Shown here in pieces: positions 33,584 through 42,040 of a stretch of 64,000 nt of DNA; position 1 is the first letter of the stretch; each line of letters starts with the position of its first letter. This DNA is from Bacillus_AB infantis_B (GTDB lineage: Bacteria; Bacillota; Bacilli; Bacillales; Cytobacillaceae), in NCBI RefSeq assembly GCF_008180445.1, contig NZ_VTER01000004.1:248001-312000 (forward strand), read 5' to 3'. The notes beneath the pieces were generated by a model that was not told the DNA's origin, searched no databases, and was given only the letters and a program-made list of their open reading frames with translations. Position numbers and translations under genes: made by a program.

Positions 33584-34504
33584 ATGAAAAAGAGAGAGCT
33601 TGGAAAGACAGGACTATATGTTAGCGAGCTGGGACTTGGCTGCATGTCGCTTGGAACAGATGCCCTTGAAGGAAGGAAGATTATTGAGGCAGCTCTGGAA
33701 GAAGGAATCAATTATTTTGATACCGCCGATCTATACGATTTCGGGGAAAATGAAAAGATTGTCGGCGAAGCACTCAAGGAAGTGCGCGAAAACGTCATTA
33801 TTGCTACAAAAGCAGGCAACCGCTGGAATGAAGCAAAGGACGGCTGGAGCTGGGATCCTTCTAAGGCTTATATTAAAGAAGCGGTCAAGGGAAGCCTGAA
33901 GCGGCTGGGAACAGATTATATCGATTTGTATCAGCTTCACGGCGGAACCCTTGATGATCCGATAGATGAAACAATTGAAGCATTTGAAGAACTGAAGGAA
34001 GAGGGCTTTATCCGCCACTATGGAATCTCCTCCATCAGGCCGAATGTGATCCGGGAATACGTGAAAAGGTCCAATATCTCGTCTGTTATGATGCAATACA
34101 GCATCCTGGACCGCCGCCCGGAGGAGACAGCCCTTCCGCTTCTTGAAAAGAAAGCTATCAGCGCCGTGGTCCGCGGCCCTCTCGCAAAGGGGATGCTGAG
34201 CGATAAGATGCTCGGGAAAGCTTCCGGTTCTGTAAAGGAAAACGGTTATCTTGATTACAGCTACAAAGAGCTGGAAGACGTTCTCCGCCAGCTGAAAGAA
34301 GCTGCCGGCCAACGCTCGATGACAGAATTGGCCTTCCAATATGTCCTTTCCAGCCCTGCGGTCGCTTCTGTGGCTGCCGGCGCCAGCTCGGCCGCACAGG
34401 TCAGGGAGAATGCAATGGCTGCGGCAGCTGGTCCTTTATCGGCTGAAGAACTGGCGGCCATCCAGTCTATCAGCCTGGCAAATCAATATGGACAGCACAG
34501 ATAG
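33584..34504 (+). CDS. yqkF: Aldo/keto reductase YqkF
   Basis: NADPH-dependent aldo/keto reductase of unknown natural substrate. The 306-residue TIM-barrel protein keeps the catalytic tetrad: Asp46 and Tyr51 (YFDTADLYDFG), Lys76 (IIATKAGN) and His119 (LYQLHGG). The cofactor region VASVAAGASSAAQVREN is near the C terminus. GAGGTG precedes the ATG. It follows mciZ, as in B. subtilis. Confidence 0.93.
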   Translation: MKKRELGKTGLYVSELGLGCMSLGTDALEGRKIIEAALEEGINYFDTADLYDFGENEKIVGEALKEVRENVIIATKAGNRWNEAKDGWSWDPSKAYIKEAVKGSLKRLGTDYIDLYQLHGGTLDDPIDETIEAFEELKEEGFIRHYGISSIRPNVIREYVKRSNISSVMMQYSILDRRPEETALPLLEKKAISAVVRGPLAKGMLSDKMLGKASGSVKENGYLDYSYKELEDVLRQLKEAAGQRSMTELAFQYVLSSPAVASVAAGASSAAQVRENAMAAAAGPLSAEELAAIQSISLANQYGQHR

Positions 34505-34526
34505 TCCCTGGCGATTGCCGAGTAAC

Positions 34527-34569
34527 TAAAAAAAGGAACAGGATCAAGTTAGATCCTGTTCCTTTTTTT
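34527..34569. terminator. Bidirectional terminator, yqkF / GrpB-like gene
   Basis: Perfect 18-bp inverted repeat (arms GGAACAGGATC/GATCCTGTTCC flanked by A7/T7) with a 6-nt loop. It ends yqkF on the plus strand and the GrpB-family gene on the minus strand. Confidence 0.92.
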
Positions 34570-35101
34570 CGTTCTGCAGGCTCCAATCCAGCGCCTTTTC
34601 ATCAAGCAGCTTCACCACCGGATCCTTTTCCTTTATATAGGACTCAATATCATAAGGATATTTCCCGGCGGCTTCCAGCTTTGTCCTGCTGTATAAACCG
34701 GCTTCCTCCGGATGCTTCCGCAAATAATCCCGGAACAGGAGGTGCCTGCCTATTTCCGGGTGCCCCTTTGGATAACCGTGCAGATGGACAAGCCTTTCCC
34801 CGGCTTCGGTAAATCTTACAAAATACCTCCGGCCGGGGAGCCCGTTTTCTCCTTTTGCTATATATCCCCATTCCTGCAGCCTGGCGGCTGCCTGATCAAA
34901 AAAGTCAGCGCTGTCCGCTTCGGCCAGGATATCAATGATCGGCTTGGCGTTCATGCCGGGAACAGATGTGCTTCCAATATGGTGAATGTCTGCTGCGGTG
35001 CCAAAGACTAGAGCGAGCAGCTGTTTTTCCTTTTCAAAGGAAACGGCCCAGCTCCCGCTGTACGGCAGGACATCCACCTTCCTCGGCCGGTTTTCCATCA
35101 T
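34544..35101 (-). CDS. GrpB family protein (UPF0157)
   Basis: Nucleotidyltransferase-fold protein of the GrpB family; function not established. The 185-residue product shows the family signature HHIGSTSVPGMNAKPIIDIL near residues 40-60 with the acidic GS-D pattern. B. subtilis YqkA carries a GrpB domain fused to an acetyltransferase; here only GrpB is present, so this may be the yqkA counterpart without its partner domain. It overlaps the stop of the preceding gene in an ATGA. Its last codons lie inside the terminator stem. Confidence 0.82.
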   Translation of the reverse strand: MMENRPRKVDVLPYSGSWAVSFEKEKQLLALVFGTAADIHHIGSTSVPGMNAKPIIDILAEADSADFFDQAAARLQEWGYIAKGENGLPGRRYFVRFTEAGERLVHLHGYPKGHPEIGRHLLFRDYLRKHPEEAGLYSRTKLEAAGKYPYDIESYIKEKDPVVKLLDEKALDWSLQNEKKEQDLT

Positions 35102-35349
35102 TTATACTCTTTCCAATTTAGATCGCTATCCTGGAGAAGCTCTTCAAAGCTCTTATTCTTCTCTCTTAAACGCCGTTCCTCTATCTTTCTTTTTTCCTCT
35201 TCCTCTGCCTTCTTCGCTTCATCATCCTTCAGCTGCTTCTTTGCTGCCTTAAGCTGATCCATCAGGTCCTGATTGAGCATATCCCCCAGTGTAACCGGCT
35301 TGTCGTCTTTTTTCTGCTGTGCTGTTTGGCGTTGACGTTTTTTCTTCAT
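35098..35349 (-). CDS. yqkE: YqkE-like protein (DUF3886)
   Basis: Small, highly charged protein of unknown function, 83 residues. It begins with a basic stretch (MKKKRQRQTAQQKK), followed by LGDMLNQDLMDQLKAAKKQL and a Lys/Glu-rich coiled-coil segment (DEAKKAEEEEKRKIEERRL). This is the DUF3886 pattern of YqkE. Coupled to the GrpB-like gene by an ATGA overlap. AAAGAGGGATAG precedes the start. Confidence 0.8.
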   Translation of the reverse strand: MKKKRQRQTAQQKKDDKPVTLGDMLNQDLMDQLKAAKKQLKDDEAKKAEEEEKRKIEERRLREKNKSFEELLQDSDLNWKEYK

Positions 35350-35431
35350 TTTCTATCCCTCTTTTTGCGTATTTACAGGATATTATAGCATACAAGAAGC
35401 CGGCTCGATTTCTTCTCTGCTCAAGTAAGGA

Positions 35432-35803
35432 TCAGCTGCTGAATTCGAGGAACTCGATTCTGTTCCCAAAGGGGTCGTCAGTAAAAAAACGGCTTCTTCC
35501 ATCGATTGGCGGCTCCTCCTTGATCACTGCGCCGGCCTCTTCCAGCCTGCTCCGCAGTCCGGTAAGATCTTCTACAACAAAGCCCGGATGAGCCTTCCTG
35601 GCCGGAATGAAATCTTCCTGGATGCCGATGTGCACCTCCTGGCTGCCGCACAGGAACCAGCAGCCGCCCCTCTTTTGCAGATTTTCAGGCTTGGGGATTT
35701 CCTCAAGCCCCAGCAGTTTTCCGTAAAACTCCCTGGCCTGCTCTTCTGTCCCTTTTGGTGCTGCCAGCTGAATATGATCGATTCCTTTAAAAGTGATTGC
35801 CAT
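35432..35803 (-). CDS. VOC (glyoxalase/bleomycin-resistance) family protein
   Basis: Metal-dependent VOC-fold enzyme or binding protein; substrate unknown. From ATG 35803 it has 123 residues with the paired beta-alpha-beta-beta-beta units: KGIDHIQLAAPKG (first metal His), HIGIQEDFIPARKAHPGFVV (second unit) and FTDDPFGNRIEFLEF (metal Glu near the end). AGAGGGGAA precedes this ATG. It lies 63 bp after scoB in the same direction, so it may be co-transcribed with the acetoacetate genes. Confidence 0.83.
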   Translation of the reverse strand: MAITFKGIDHIQLAAPKGTEEQAREFYGKLLGLEEIPKPENLQKRGGCWFLCGSQEVHIGIQEDFIPARKAHPGFVVEDLTGLRSRLEEAGAVIKEEPPIDGRSRFFTDDPFGNRIEFLEFSS

Positions 35804-35866
35804 ATAAATTCCCCTCTCTGTATACAGAAGAAAGGTACAGCCGCCGAGGCTGCACCCAACTTTCAT

Positions 35867-36535
35867 TTAAAATGCCTCGGTTAAAACCGAATCATCCACC
35901 TGCAGCTCCGGCCCGGTTGAACCTACCACCTCTTCAACCGTAAAGCCTTTCGCCACCTCGACCAGCTTCAGCCCCCCGGCTGTTACATCAATCACGGCTC
36001 TCTCTGTAATGATGCGGTCCACTACCCCTTTTCCTGTCAGCGGGAGGGAGCAGGACTTAAGGATCTTGCTATCTCCGTTTTTGTTCGTATGCTCCATGAT
36101 GACAATGATCTTCTGCGCTCCATGGACAAGATCCATTGCCCCGCCCATTCCTTTGATCATTTTGCCGGGGATCATCCAATTGGCCAGGTCCCCTTCCTTG
36201 GAAACCTCCATGCCGCCCAGAATGGCGACATTGACATGCCCGCCCCGGATCATCGCAAAAGATTCGGCACTGTCAAAATAGGCTGCACCCGGTATGGCCG
36301 TCACGGTTTCCTTTCCGGCATTGATCAGGTCGGCGTCCGCATCTTCCTTATCCGGATAGGGGCCGATTCCAAGAAGCCCGTTCTCGGATTGAAGGACCAC
36401 TTCCTTGTTGCCGGAAATATAATTAGCCACAAGTGTCGGCATGCCTATGCCGAGGTTTACATAAAATCCATCTTCAATTTCTTTTTCTGCCCGTCTGGCA
36501 ATTTTTTCGCGCACGGCGCCTTTATCGCTGCTCAT
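35867..36535 (-). CDS. scoB: Succinyl-CoA:3-ketoacid CoA-transferase subunit B
   Basis: Beta subunit of the CoA-transferase that activates acetoacetate to acetoacetyl-CoA using succinyl-CoA. The 222-residue protein shows NLGIGMPTLVANYI, the active-site Glu in LQSENGLLGIGPYP (about residues 50-62), and GGHVNVAILGGMEVS. AAGGAGCAGCAGAT precedes the ATG. It follows scoA by 25 bp and the thiolase in one operon. In B. subtilis scoAB lies elsewhere, so this is a rearranged or acquired module. Confidence 0.94.
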   Translation of the reverse strand: MSSDKGAVREKIARRAEKEIEDGFYVNLGIGMPTLVANYISGNKEVVLQSENGLLGIGPYPDKEDADADLINAGKETVTAIPGAAYFDSAESFAMIRGGHVNVAILGGMEVSKEGDLANWMIPGKMIKGMGGAMDLVHGAQKIIVIMEHTNKNGDSKILKSCSLPLTGKGVVDRIITERAVIDVTAGGLKLVEVAKGFTVEEVVGSTGPELQVDDSVLTEAF

Positions 36536-36560
36536 ATCTGCTGCTCCTTTCTCTCCTTAA

Positions 36561-37250
36561 TTATGATTTGACAGTCAGCCGCTCAATCCGCTTTTCCTGG
36601 CTGCCTTTAATAAGGCTTTGCACATAAATGCTCGGCGTGTGGATGTTTTCCGGCTCAAGCCCGCCAGTCTCTACAAGGTTCTCCACTTCCGCTATGGTTG
36701 TTTTCCCTGCGGCTGCGATCATAGGATTGAAATTCCTCGCCGTTTTCCGGTATACGAGATTCCCCATACGGTCCCCTTTCCAGGCGCGGACAAGGCTGAA
36801 GTCTGCGGCAAGCGCCTCTTCAAGCAGATATTCCTTTCCGTTGAAGATCCTGGTCTCCTTTCCTTCCGCAATCGGGGTTCCAACTCCGGCAGGTGTATAA
36901 AATGCCGGAATGCCGGCCCCGCCGGCGCGGATTTTCTCAGCAAGCGTTCCCTGCGGCAGCAGTTCGACTTCAATTTCACCTGATAGCACCTGGCGCTCAA
37001 ATTCCTTATTTTCGCCCACATAAGATCCGACCATTTTTTTGATCTGCTTGTTTTTTAACAGAAGGCCAAGACCCCAATCGTCCACTCCGCAGTTATTGGA
37101 GATAACGGTCAGATCCTTCACCCCTTTTTCCACGAGGGCAAGTATTAGATTCTCAGGAATGCCGCAAAGTCCGAAGCCGCCCACCATCAGTACCGCTCCG
37201 TCCTGGATGCCGGCAACTGCTTCCTGGAAGGATGTATGTATTGTTTTCAT
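36561..37250 (-). CDS. scoA: Succinyl-CoA:3-ketoacid CoA-transferase subunit A
   Basis: Alpha subunit of the acetoacetate CoA-transferase. The 229-residue protein has the family opening GAVLMVGGFGLCGIPENLI, SNNCGVDDWGLGLLL, and GAGIPAFYTPAGVGTPIAEG. Partner of scoB immediately downstream, and 63 bp downstream of the thiolase gene. GAGAGGAGAG precedes the start region. Confidence 0.94.
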   Translation of the reverse strand: MKTIHTSFQEAVAGIQDGAVLMVGGFGLCGIPENLILALVEKGVKDLTVISNNCGVDDWGLGLLLKNKQIKKMVGSYVGENKEFERQVLSGEIEVELLPQGTLAEKIRAGGAGIPAFYTPAGVGTPIAEGKETRIFNGKEYLLEEALAADFSLVRAWKGDRMGNLVYRKTARNFNPMIAAAGKTTIAEVENLVETGGLEPENIHTPSIYVQSLIKGSQEKRIERLTVKS

Positions 37251-37313
37251 CGTTTCTCTCCTCTCATATTTTTCTTTTTTTGCTGTTCTTCCCCTCAGTG
37301 CAGGCAGGCTGGA

Positions 37314-38501
37314 CTAGGCAAGCTCAACCACTGTCGCTACTCCCTGGCCGCCGCCGATGCATAGTGCTGCCAGCCCTTTCTCTGCATTACGCTTCTTCAT
37401 TTCATGCAGGAGCGTAACAAGGACCCTTGCACCGCTGGCGCCAATCGGGTGGCCAAGTGCGATAGCCCCGCCGTTTACGTTCAAAATTTCATTGTTGAAG
37501 CCGAGCTCTTTTCCTACTGCAAGCGATTGAGCGGCAAAAGCCTCATTTGCTTCGATCAAATCCAGCTCTTCCATTGAAACTCCTGCCTTCTCCAGCACCT
37601 TCTTGACCGCCGGCACCGGTCCGATTCCCATGATGCTCGGATCTACGCCGGCACTTGCGTTCGCTTTGATGACAGCAATCGGCTGGACCCCGAGCTCTTC
37701 CGCCTTTGCCCTGCTCATCACAACAAGGGCGGCTGCACCGTCATTAATGCCCGATGCATTTCCGGCAGTAACAGAGCCATCCTTTTTGAAGGCCGGCCTC
37801 AAGCCTGCAAGCTTTTCGGCTGTCGTCCCTTTTTTCAAATATTCGTCGCTGTCAAAGATGACCGGATCCCCTTTGCGCTGAGGAATTTCGACAGGCACAA
37901 TTTCATCCTTGAAGCGCCCGGCCTCTTGTGCTTTCTGCGCTTTTTCCTGGCTCCATGCTGCAAATGTGTCCTGCTCTTCCCTGCTGAGGCCATACTGCGA
38001 GCAGAGGTTTTCCGCTGTCATGCCCATATGGTAGTCATTGAATGCACACCACAGCCCGTCAGAGACCATGCTGTCCACCAGCTTCTGATCGCCCATCTTA
38101 AATCCATCGCGGGCGCCTTTCAGCAAGTAAGGGGCCTGGCTCATATTTTCCATGCCGCCTGCAACGACGACTTCTGCATCCCCTGCCAGAATCGCCTGAT
38201 AGGCAAGATGCACTGCCTTCAAGCCGGAGCCGCAGACTTTATTGATCGTCATGGAGGAAACGCTTTCAGGAATCCCCGCCAAAATAGCTGCCTGCCTTGC
38301 CGGATTCTGGCCCAGCCCCGCCTGCAGCACGTTTCCCATGATAACTTCATCCACCTGCCCTGCCTCTAGCCCTGCTTTTTCCAATGCACCCTTTATGGCA
38401 GCTGCCCCAAGCGCCGGAGCCGAAACTCCCTTCAGGCTCCCGTTAAAGCTCCCGATTCCCGTCCTTACTGCACTTGCTATTACGATGTCTGTCTGCTTCA
38501 A
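37314..38501 (-). CDS. Acetyl-CoA C-acetyltransferase (thiolase)
   Basis: Cleaves acetoacetyl-CoA to two acetyl-CoA (reversible). From TTG 38501 the enzyme has 395 residues: nucleophile Cys90 in INKVCGSGLKAV, the His in GGAIALGHPIGASGAR, and the second Cys in AALCIGGGQG. The TTG start is chosen because GAAAGGGTG lies 6 bases upstream and the sequence then begins MKQTDIVIASAVRTGIG; an ATG 8 codons earlier lacks such a site. It leads the thiolase-scoA-scoB(-VOC) operon, with TTGACA at a suitable upstream distance. Divergent from the HMG-CoA lyase gene. Confidence 0.94.
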   Translation of the reverse strand: MKQTDIVIASAVRTGIGSFNGSLKGVSAPALGAAAIKGALEKAGLEAGQVDEVIMGNVLQAGLGQNPARQAAILAGIPESVSSMTINKVCGSGLKAVHLAYQAILAGDAEVVVAGGMENMSQAPYLLKGARDGFKMGDQKLVDSMVSDGLWCAFNDYHMGMTAENLCSQYGLSREEQDTFAAWSQEKAQKAQEAGRFKDEIVPVEIPQRKGDPVIFDSDEYLKKGTTAEKLAGLRPAFKKDGSVTAGNASGINDGAAALVVMSRAKAEELGVQPIAVIKANASAGVDPSIMGIGPVPAVKKVLEKAGVSMEELDLIEANEAFAAQSLAVGKELGFNNEILNVNGGAIALGHPIGASGARVLVTLLHEMKKRNAEKGLAALCIGGGQGVATVVELA

Positions 38502-38681
38502 GCTATTCACCCTTTCTAACTGCAATATGTATTAGTTCGAGCCAAAAATGAGAAATTCCTTTTATTTTGTCAAAATTTCTATTATTCTTGCTTTTTATTT
38601 TTCTTTTCTCCTACAATATAAGAAAGCCCTTTCATTAATCTTGCAATCTACAAATAAAAATATGTTGTCAGGAGTGAAATC

Positions 38682-39608
38682 ATGACCCTCTGCCTGCCAA
38701 AGAAAGCGACCATCATAGAAGTAGGCCCGCGCGACGGGCTCCAAAATGAAAAAACGTTCATTCCAACCCCTGTTAAAAAGGAATTCATATCCGCGCTGAA
38801 AAAAGCCGGCTTTGCCGAGATGGAGCTTACCTCCTTCGTCTCACCTAAATGGGTGCCGCAAATGGCGGATGCAGCTGAAATTGCCGCCAGTTCCATTGGA
38901 TCAGGTGTGCGCGATTTTGTCCTTGCCCCCAACAGGAAGGGGATTGAGCGCGCCTATATGACCGGCTGCCGCGCGATTGCTGTCTTCGTTGGGGTAAGCG
39001 ACAGCTTCAACAAAAAAAATATCAACAAAACAACAGCGGAAAGCATGGAGGACGTCCTGCCGCTGGTCAGGGAATTGAAGGAAAAAGGCTACTTTGTGCG
39101 CGCCTGCATCTCGACCAGCTTCTACTGCCCTTATGAAGGAAAAATAGAGGAAGACAGGACTGTGGAGCTTTGCCGCCAATTTACTCTCGCCGGGGCAGAT
39201 GAGCTGAGCGTGGCCGATACGATCGGCATGGCTGCCCCGCATGAGGCATACTCCCTGTTCAGCAGGCTGAAGCACGAATTTCCGGATGTTTTGCTGACAG
39301 CGCATTTCCATGACACAAGGAAAATGGCTTTGACGAATATCTTTGCCGCTCTCCAGGCAGGGATCGACCGCTTCGACAGCTCTGCAGGCGGCCTTGGCGG
39401 CTGTCCGTTCGCTCCAGGCGCGGCAGGTAATGCGGCAACCGAGGATGTTGTGAACATGCTTGAACGGATGGGAATCAGCACAGGCATCAATTTGGACCTC
39501 CTTATGGATGCCGTCGATATTGTACAGCCCCATCTCAGCCGGCCGATTGAAAGCGCCATTTACCAGCTGTATGTGGGAGAGGCATCCAGGGAACAAGCAG
39601 GTTCATAA
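38682..39608 (+). CDS. mvaB: Hydroxymethylglutaryl-CoA lyase
   Basis: Splits HMG-CoA into acetyl-CoA and acetoacetate, the end of leucine catabolism. The 308-residue DRE-TIM barrel enzyme has the catalytic EVGPRDGLQNEK (Arg and Asp), the metal ligands in TAHFHDTRKMALTN, and the signature GGCPFAPGAAGN with the active-site Cys. CAGGAGTG precedes the ATG. It is divergent from the thiolase-scoAB operon, which uses its product acetoacetate, so together they complete acetoacetate disposal. Confidence 0.95.
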   Translation: MTLCLPKKATIIEVGPRDGLQNEKTFIPTPVKKEFISALKKAGFAEMELTSFVSPKWVPQMADAAEIAASSIGSGVRDFVLAPNRKGIERAYMTGCRAIAVFVGVSDSFNKKNINKTTAESMEDVLPLVRELKEKGYFVRACISTSFYCPYEGKIEEDRTVELCRQFTLAGADELSVADTIGMAAPHEAYSLFSRLKHEFPDVLLTAHFHDTRKMALTNIFAALQAGIDRFDSSAGGLGGCPFAPGAAGNAATEDVVNMLERMGISTGINLDLLMDAVDIVQPHLSRPIESAIYQLYVGEASREQAGS

Positions 39609-39682
39609 TCCTGTTTGATCTGCATAACTTCCGTCTTTGTGAGCACTTTAAGAACTAATGCTGAATCAAAGGAGGAATCATC

Positions 39683-39814
39683 ATGAGCCAGAAGCGGGAC
39701 AAAGGGAACAGCCAGAAAGGCAAGCCTGCAAGCGATACTGTCAATCATACGATTGCGGCTGAAGAGCTGGAAAAAGCCATTCACCCGGCAAGGGGCCAGA
39801 ATTCTCCGCAATAG
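39683..39814 (+). CDS. Small hydrophilic protein (43 aa)
   Basis: Unrecognised family. The product begins MSQKRDKGNSQKGKPASD and ends AIHPARGQNSPQ; it is Lys/Gln/Ser-rich, with no membrane segment or signal. AAAGGAGGAATC gives an excellent ribosome site 7 bases before the ATG, and a strong terminator follows 10 bp after the stop, so it is very likely expressed. It lies 75 bp downstream of the HMG-CoA lyase gene. The composition resembles small spore proteins, but I cannot assign it. Confidence 0.7.
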   Translation: MSQKRDKGNSQKGKPASDTVNHTIAAEELEKAIHPARGQNSPQ

Positions 39815-39822
39815 CCGTTCAG

Positions 39823-39848
39823 CAGCCGCGATTGCCGCGGCTGTTTTT
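39823..39848 (+). terminator. Terminator after the 43-residue gene
   Basis: Stem CAGCCGCG/CGCGGCTG with a short loop followed by TTTTTC. Confidence 0.85.
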
Positions 39849-39966
39849 CGTTCACAGAACAGAAATTTTCTTCAGGAAGAAAACGATGATTTTCGGTCCG
39901 TTTTCATTTCGAAGAGCATCTGCTAATGGTAAAATAAAGAAAAAACCTTATTTTGGAGGGATCGTC

Positions 39967-40899
39967 TTGAGAAAGGCATTCCGTTACCTTTTTTCACTGC
40001 TTGTCTTTTTAACCTCGATCGGTGTGTATTTTACCAATCGGATCATGTATATGAAGAAAAAGGATGACAGCTTTATCCTCACCAGGGAAACTGAAGCCGG
40101 AAGGGTAGATCCTCTTTCCTTCAGCAGCCTTGCAAAAAAGGAGGTTTTGATCCCATCCCCTTTTGGTTACTCCCTGAAGGCGGTTCTCGCAGAGCCGCAC
40201 CCTTCGAACAAATACATTATCATCTGCCACGGAGTGACAGAAAATAAAACAAACAGCATTAAGTATATGAATCTGTTCCTCAACCGCGGATTCAATGCCC
40301 TGATCTATGACCACCGCCGGCATGGAGAATCCGGCGGCAAGACGACGAGTTATGGGCATTATGAAAAATTCGACCTTCAGGCCGTTGTCCAGTGGCTGAA
40401 AAAAGAGAAAGGCGATGACCTGCTCCTGGGGATCCACGGCGAATCGATGGGAGCGGCCACCATGCTGCTGTATGCCGGAATGCTGGAGGATGGAGCCGAT
40501 TTTTATATAGCCGACTGTCCGTTCTCGGATTTCAGGGAGCAGCTTTCTTACCGGCTGAAAACAGAAATGAAGCTGCCGCCACAGCTGGTTCTTCCGGTGG
40601 CAGACATTTTCCTGCGCCTAAGGGAAAAATATTCGCTGAACGAAGTATCCCCCATCGCTGTTATCGACCAGATCAAAAAGCCGGTGCTGTTCATCCACAG
40701 CACAAAGGATGATTTTATCCTGCCCACCATGACAGAGGCCCTTTTCCTGCGCAAGCCCGGCCCGAAAAAACTGTTTCTTGCCATGAACGGGGTCCATGCC
40801 CAGTCCTTGAATGAAAACCGCAATGACTATGAGAAAGCCATCGATGAATTTCTTGAAGACTATATTTTTAAAAAGGGGCCGATGGCTGCCGGTTCTTAA
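39967..40899 (+). CDS. yqkD: Alpha/beta hydrolase YqkD
   Basis: Membrane-anchored serine hydrolase of unknown substrate. From TTG 39967 it has 310 residues: an N-terminal hydrophobic anchor (about 6-22), then an alpha/beta hydrolase domain with the oxyanion region IIICHGVTENKTNS, the DHRRHGESGG motif, the nucleophile elbow GIHGESMGAAT, and the acid/His part VLFIHSTKDDFILP and GVHAQS. The TTG is chosen because GGAGGG lies 6 bases before it; an upstream in-frame ATG overlaps the preceding terminator. Homologue of B. subtilis YqkD. Confidence 0.9.
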   Translation: MRKAFRYLFSLLVFLTSIGVYFTNRIMYMKKKDDSFILTRETEAGRVDPLSFSSLAKKEVLIPSPFGYSLKAVLAEPHPSNKYIIICHGVTENKTNSIKYMNLFLNRGFNALIYDHRRHGESGGKTTSYGHYEKFDLQAVVQWLKKEKGDDLLLGIHGESMGAATMLLYAGMLEDGADFYIADCPFSDFREQLSYRLKTEMKLPPQLVLPVADIFLRLREKYSLNEVSPIAVIDQIKKPVLFIHSTKDDFILPTMTEALFLRKPGPKKLFLAMNGVHAQSLNENRNDYEKAIDEFLEDYIFKKGPMAAGS

Positions 40900-40906
40900 A
40901 CAGATA

Positions 40907-40939
40907 GGGAGGAGGCTTTGTGAAAGCCTCCTCCCTTTA
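40907..40939 (+). terminator. Terminator after yqkD
   Basis: Perfect 13-bp stem GGGAGGAGGCTTT/AAAGCCTCCTCCC with a 3-nt loop, followed by TTTAT. Confidence 0.82.
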
Positions 40940-40967
40940 TGCTCCCGCAGCATAGCAGCCGCCGTCA

Positions 40968-41516
40968 CTATCTGTTTTTCTGCTGGCTGATGGCCTTCCC
41001 TTCGACAGACAGGCCCCTCACGAGTTCAAACTCACCGGCCGCAAAATAAAAGCGCCCCTCTTCCGTTTCAATCAGCTTCGCCGGCTGGAATAAATCCTTC
41101 TTTCCCGCTTCCACTGCTGTTATATCATTGTTCAGGATCCGCCCAAACACGATCGGCACTTTATGCTTCAAATTGCCTTCTGTGTCATACTGATAGAAGG
41201 TTTCCGGATAGACCGTCATATGATTGTTCTGCTCATATTCCCAATGGTTATGGCCCGCGTTCTTCCAGCCGGCTTTCTTGCTTTCCTGCAGATAGGCGGC
41301 GGCAACTGCCTGCACCTTTTCCGCCCCATTGTCCGCTTCCCGCTCCTGCTCTGTCAGATACAAAACAACCGTGCCGCCCTTCACCTTTTCTTTATGTATC
41401 ACCTTTTGGACATTGAAAGGCACTTCTGTGCTCATCGCTTCCTCGAAGGTTTTAGGCTGGCATGCTGCAAGGAAGATGGCCGCCAGCATGATCCATAAGC
41501 CTGCCTTTTTCTTCAT
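40968..41516 (-). CDS. Predicted lipoprotein of unknown function
   Basis: The 182-residue product has a lipoprotein signal peptide: basic MKKK, hydrophobic core and the lipobox LAAC with Cys19. The mature part is hydrophilic with repeated Lys/Glu, including VVLYLTEQEREADNGAEKVQ and VPIVFGRILNNDITAVEAG. No known domain is recognised. It is expected to sit on the outer face of the membrane. It lies between yqkD (convergent) and yqkB in the same direction, with about 170 bp on the upstream side. Confidence 0.8.
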   Translation of the reverse strand: MKKKAGLWIMLAAIFLAACQPKTFEEAMSTEVPFNVQKVIHKEKVKGGTVVLYLTEQEREADNGAEKVQAVAAAYLQESKKAGWKNAGHNHWEYEQNNHMTVYPETFYQYDTEGNLKHKVPIVFGRILNNDITAVEAGKKDLFQPAKLIETEEGRFYFAAGEFELVRGLSVEGKAISQQKNR

Positions 41517-41683
41517 TCTCCCGCCCCCTTTAGCATCTCTTTTAACATTAAATGAAGGAACAGCCTGTCACATGCGCCAAGGTGCGCTATGGTTCTCTAG
41601 CCTTATCTGTCTTTTTTGAAACCTGAATTGATAAAAAATTCCATTTACCTATTTCTCCGGCCCCCTGTTTAAGTTGAGACGCC

Positions 41684-41711
41684 AAAAAAAAACAGACCGC
41701 ATTGCGGCCTG
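41684..41711 (-). terminator. Terminator after yqkB
   Basis: On the minus strand, the stem CAGGCCGCA/TGCGGTCTG (one G-T pair) is followed by nine T. Confidence 0.87.
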
Positions 41712-41713
41712 CC

Positions 41714-42040
41714 TCAGGAAATCTTATTAATGAAGCTCATTCTCGGATTCAAGTATTGATTCGGGCTTTTCAGCTGAAAACAATTGGCTTGATCGGAATA
41801 ATCGATTGTCATGCTTTCATCGAAAAAGACTTCTTTTGAATTTTCTATATAGATGCTGCCGCCATCGGTGCTGATTTCCCTGTCTCCGGAATCCACTCCA
41901 TCCACCAGCCATAAGGCGCTTACGCCGCTGACAACACAGCCGCAGCCTTCTGTATCATATTTTAATTTTAAATAGCCTTCTTTTCCGGCTGTTTTTTCTT
42001 TGAGCTTTTCCTGTGCTGTTCTAGTGACTGCAATTTTCAT
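41714..42040 (-). CDS. yqkB: HesB/IscA-like protein YqkB
   Basis: Small A-type iron-sulfur-biogenesis-fold protein. From ATG 42040 it has 108 residues, beginning MKIAVTRTAQEKLKEKTAG, with CGCVVSG as a Cys pair and SFINKIS at the end. The C-terminal Cys-Gly-Cys pair of classical IscA is absent, as usual for the YqkB branch, so Fe-S assembly is not proven. GCAGGTGAT precedes this ATG; the in-frame start 22 codons earlier is rejected. Confidence 0.85.
   Translation of the reverse strand: MKIAVTRTAQEKLKEKTAGKEGYLKLKYDTEGCGCVVSGVSALWLVDGVDSGDREISTDGGSIYIENSKEVFFDESMTIDYSDQANCFQLKSPNQYLNPRMSFINKIS

Noticed and set aside
38502..38600. Sigma-54 promoter (-24/-12) for the thiolase-scoAB operon
   Set aside because: TGGC and TTGCA occur, but the GG to GC distance is about 18, not 10, so the geometry fails.
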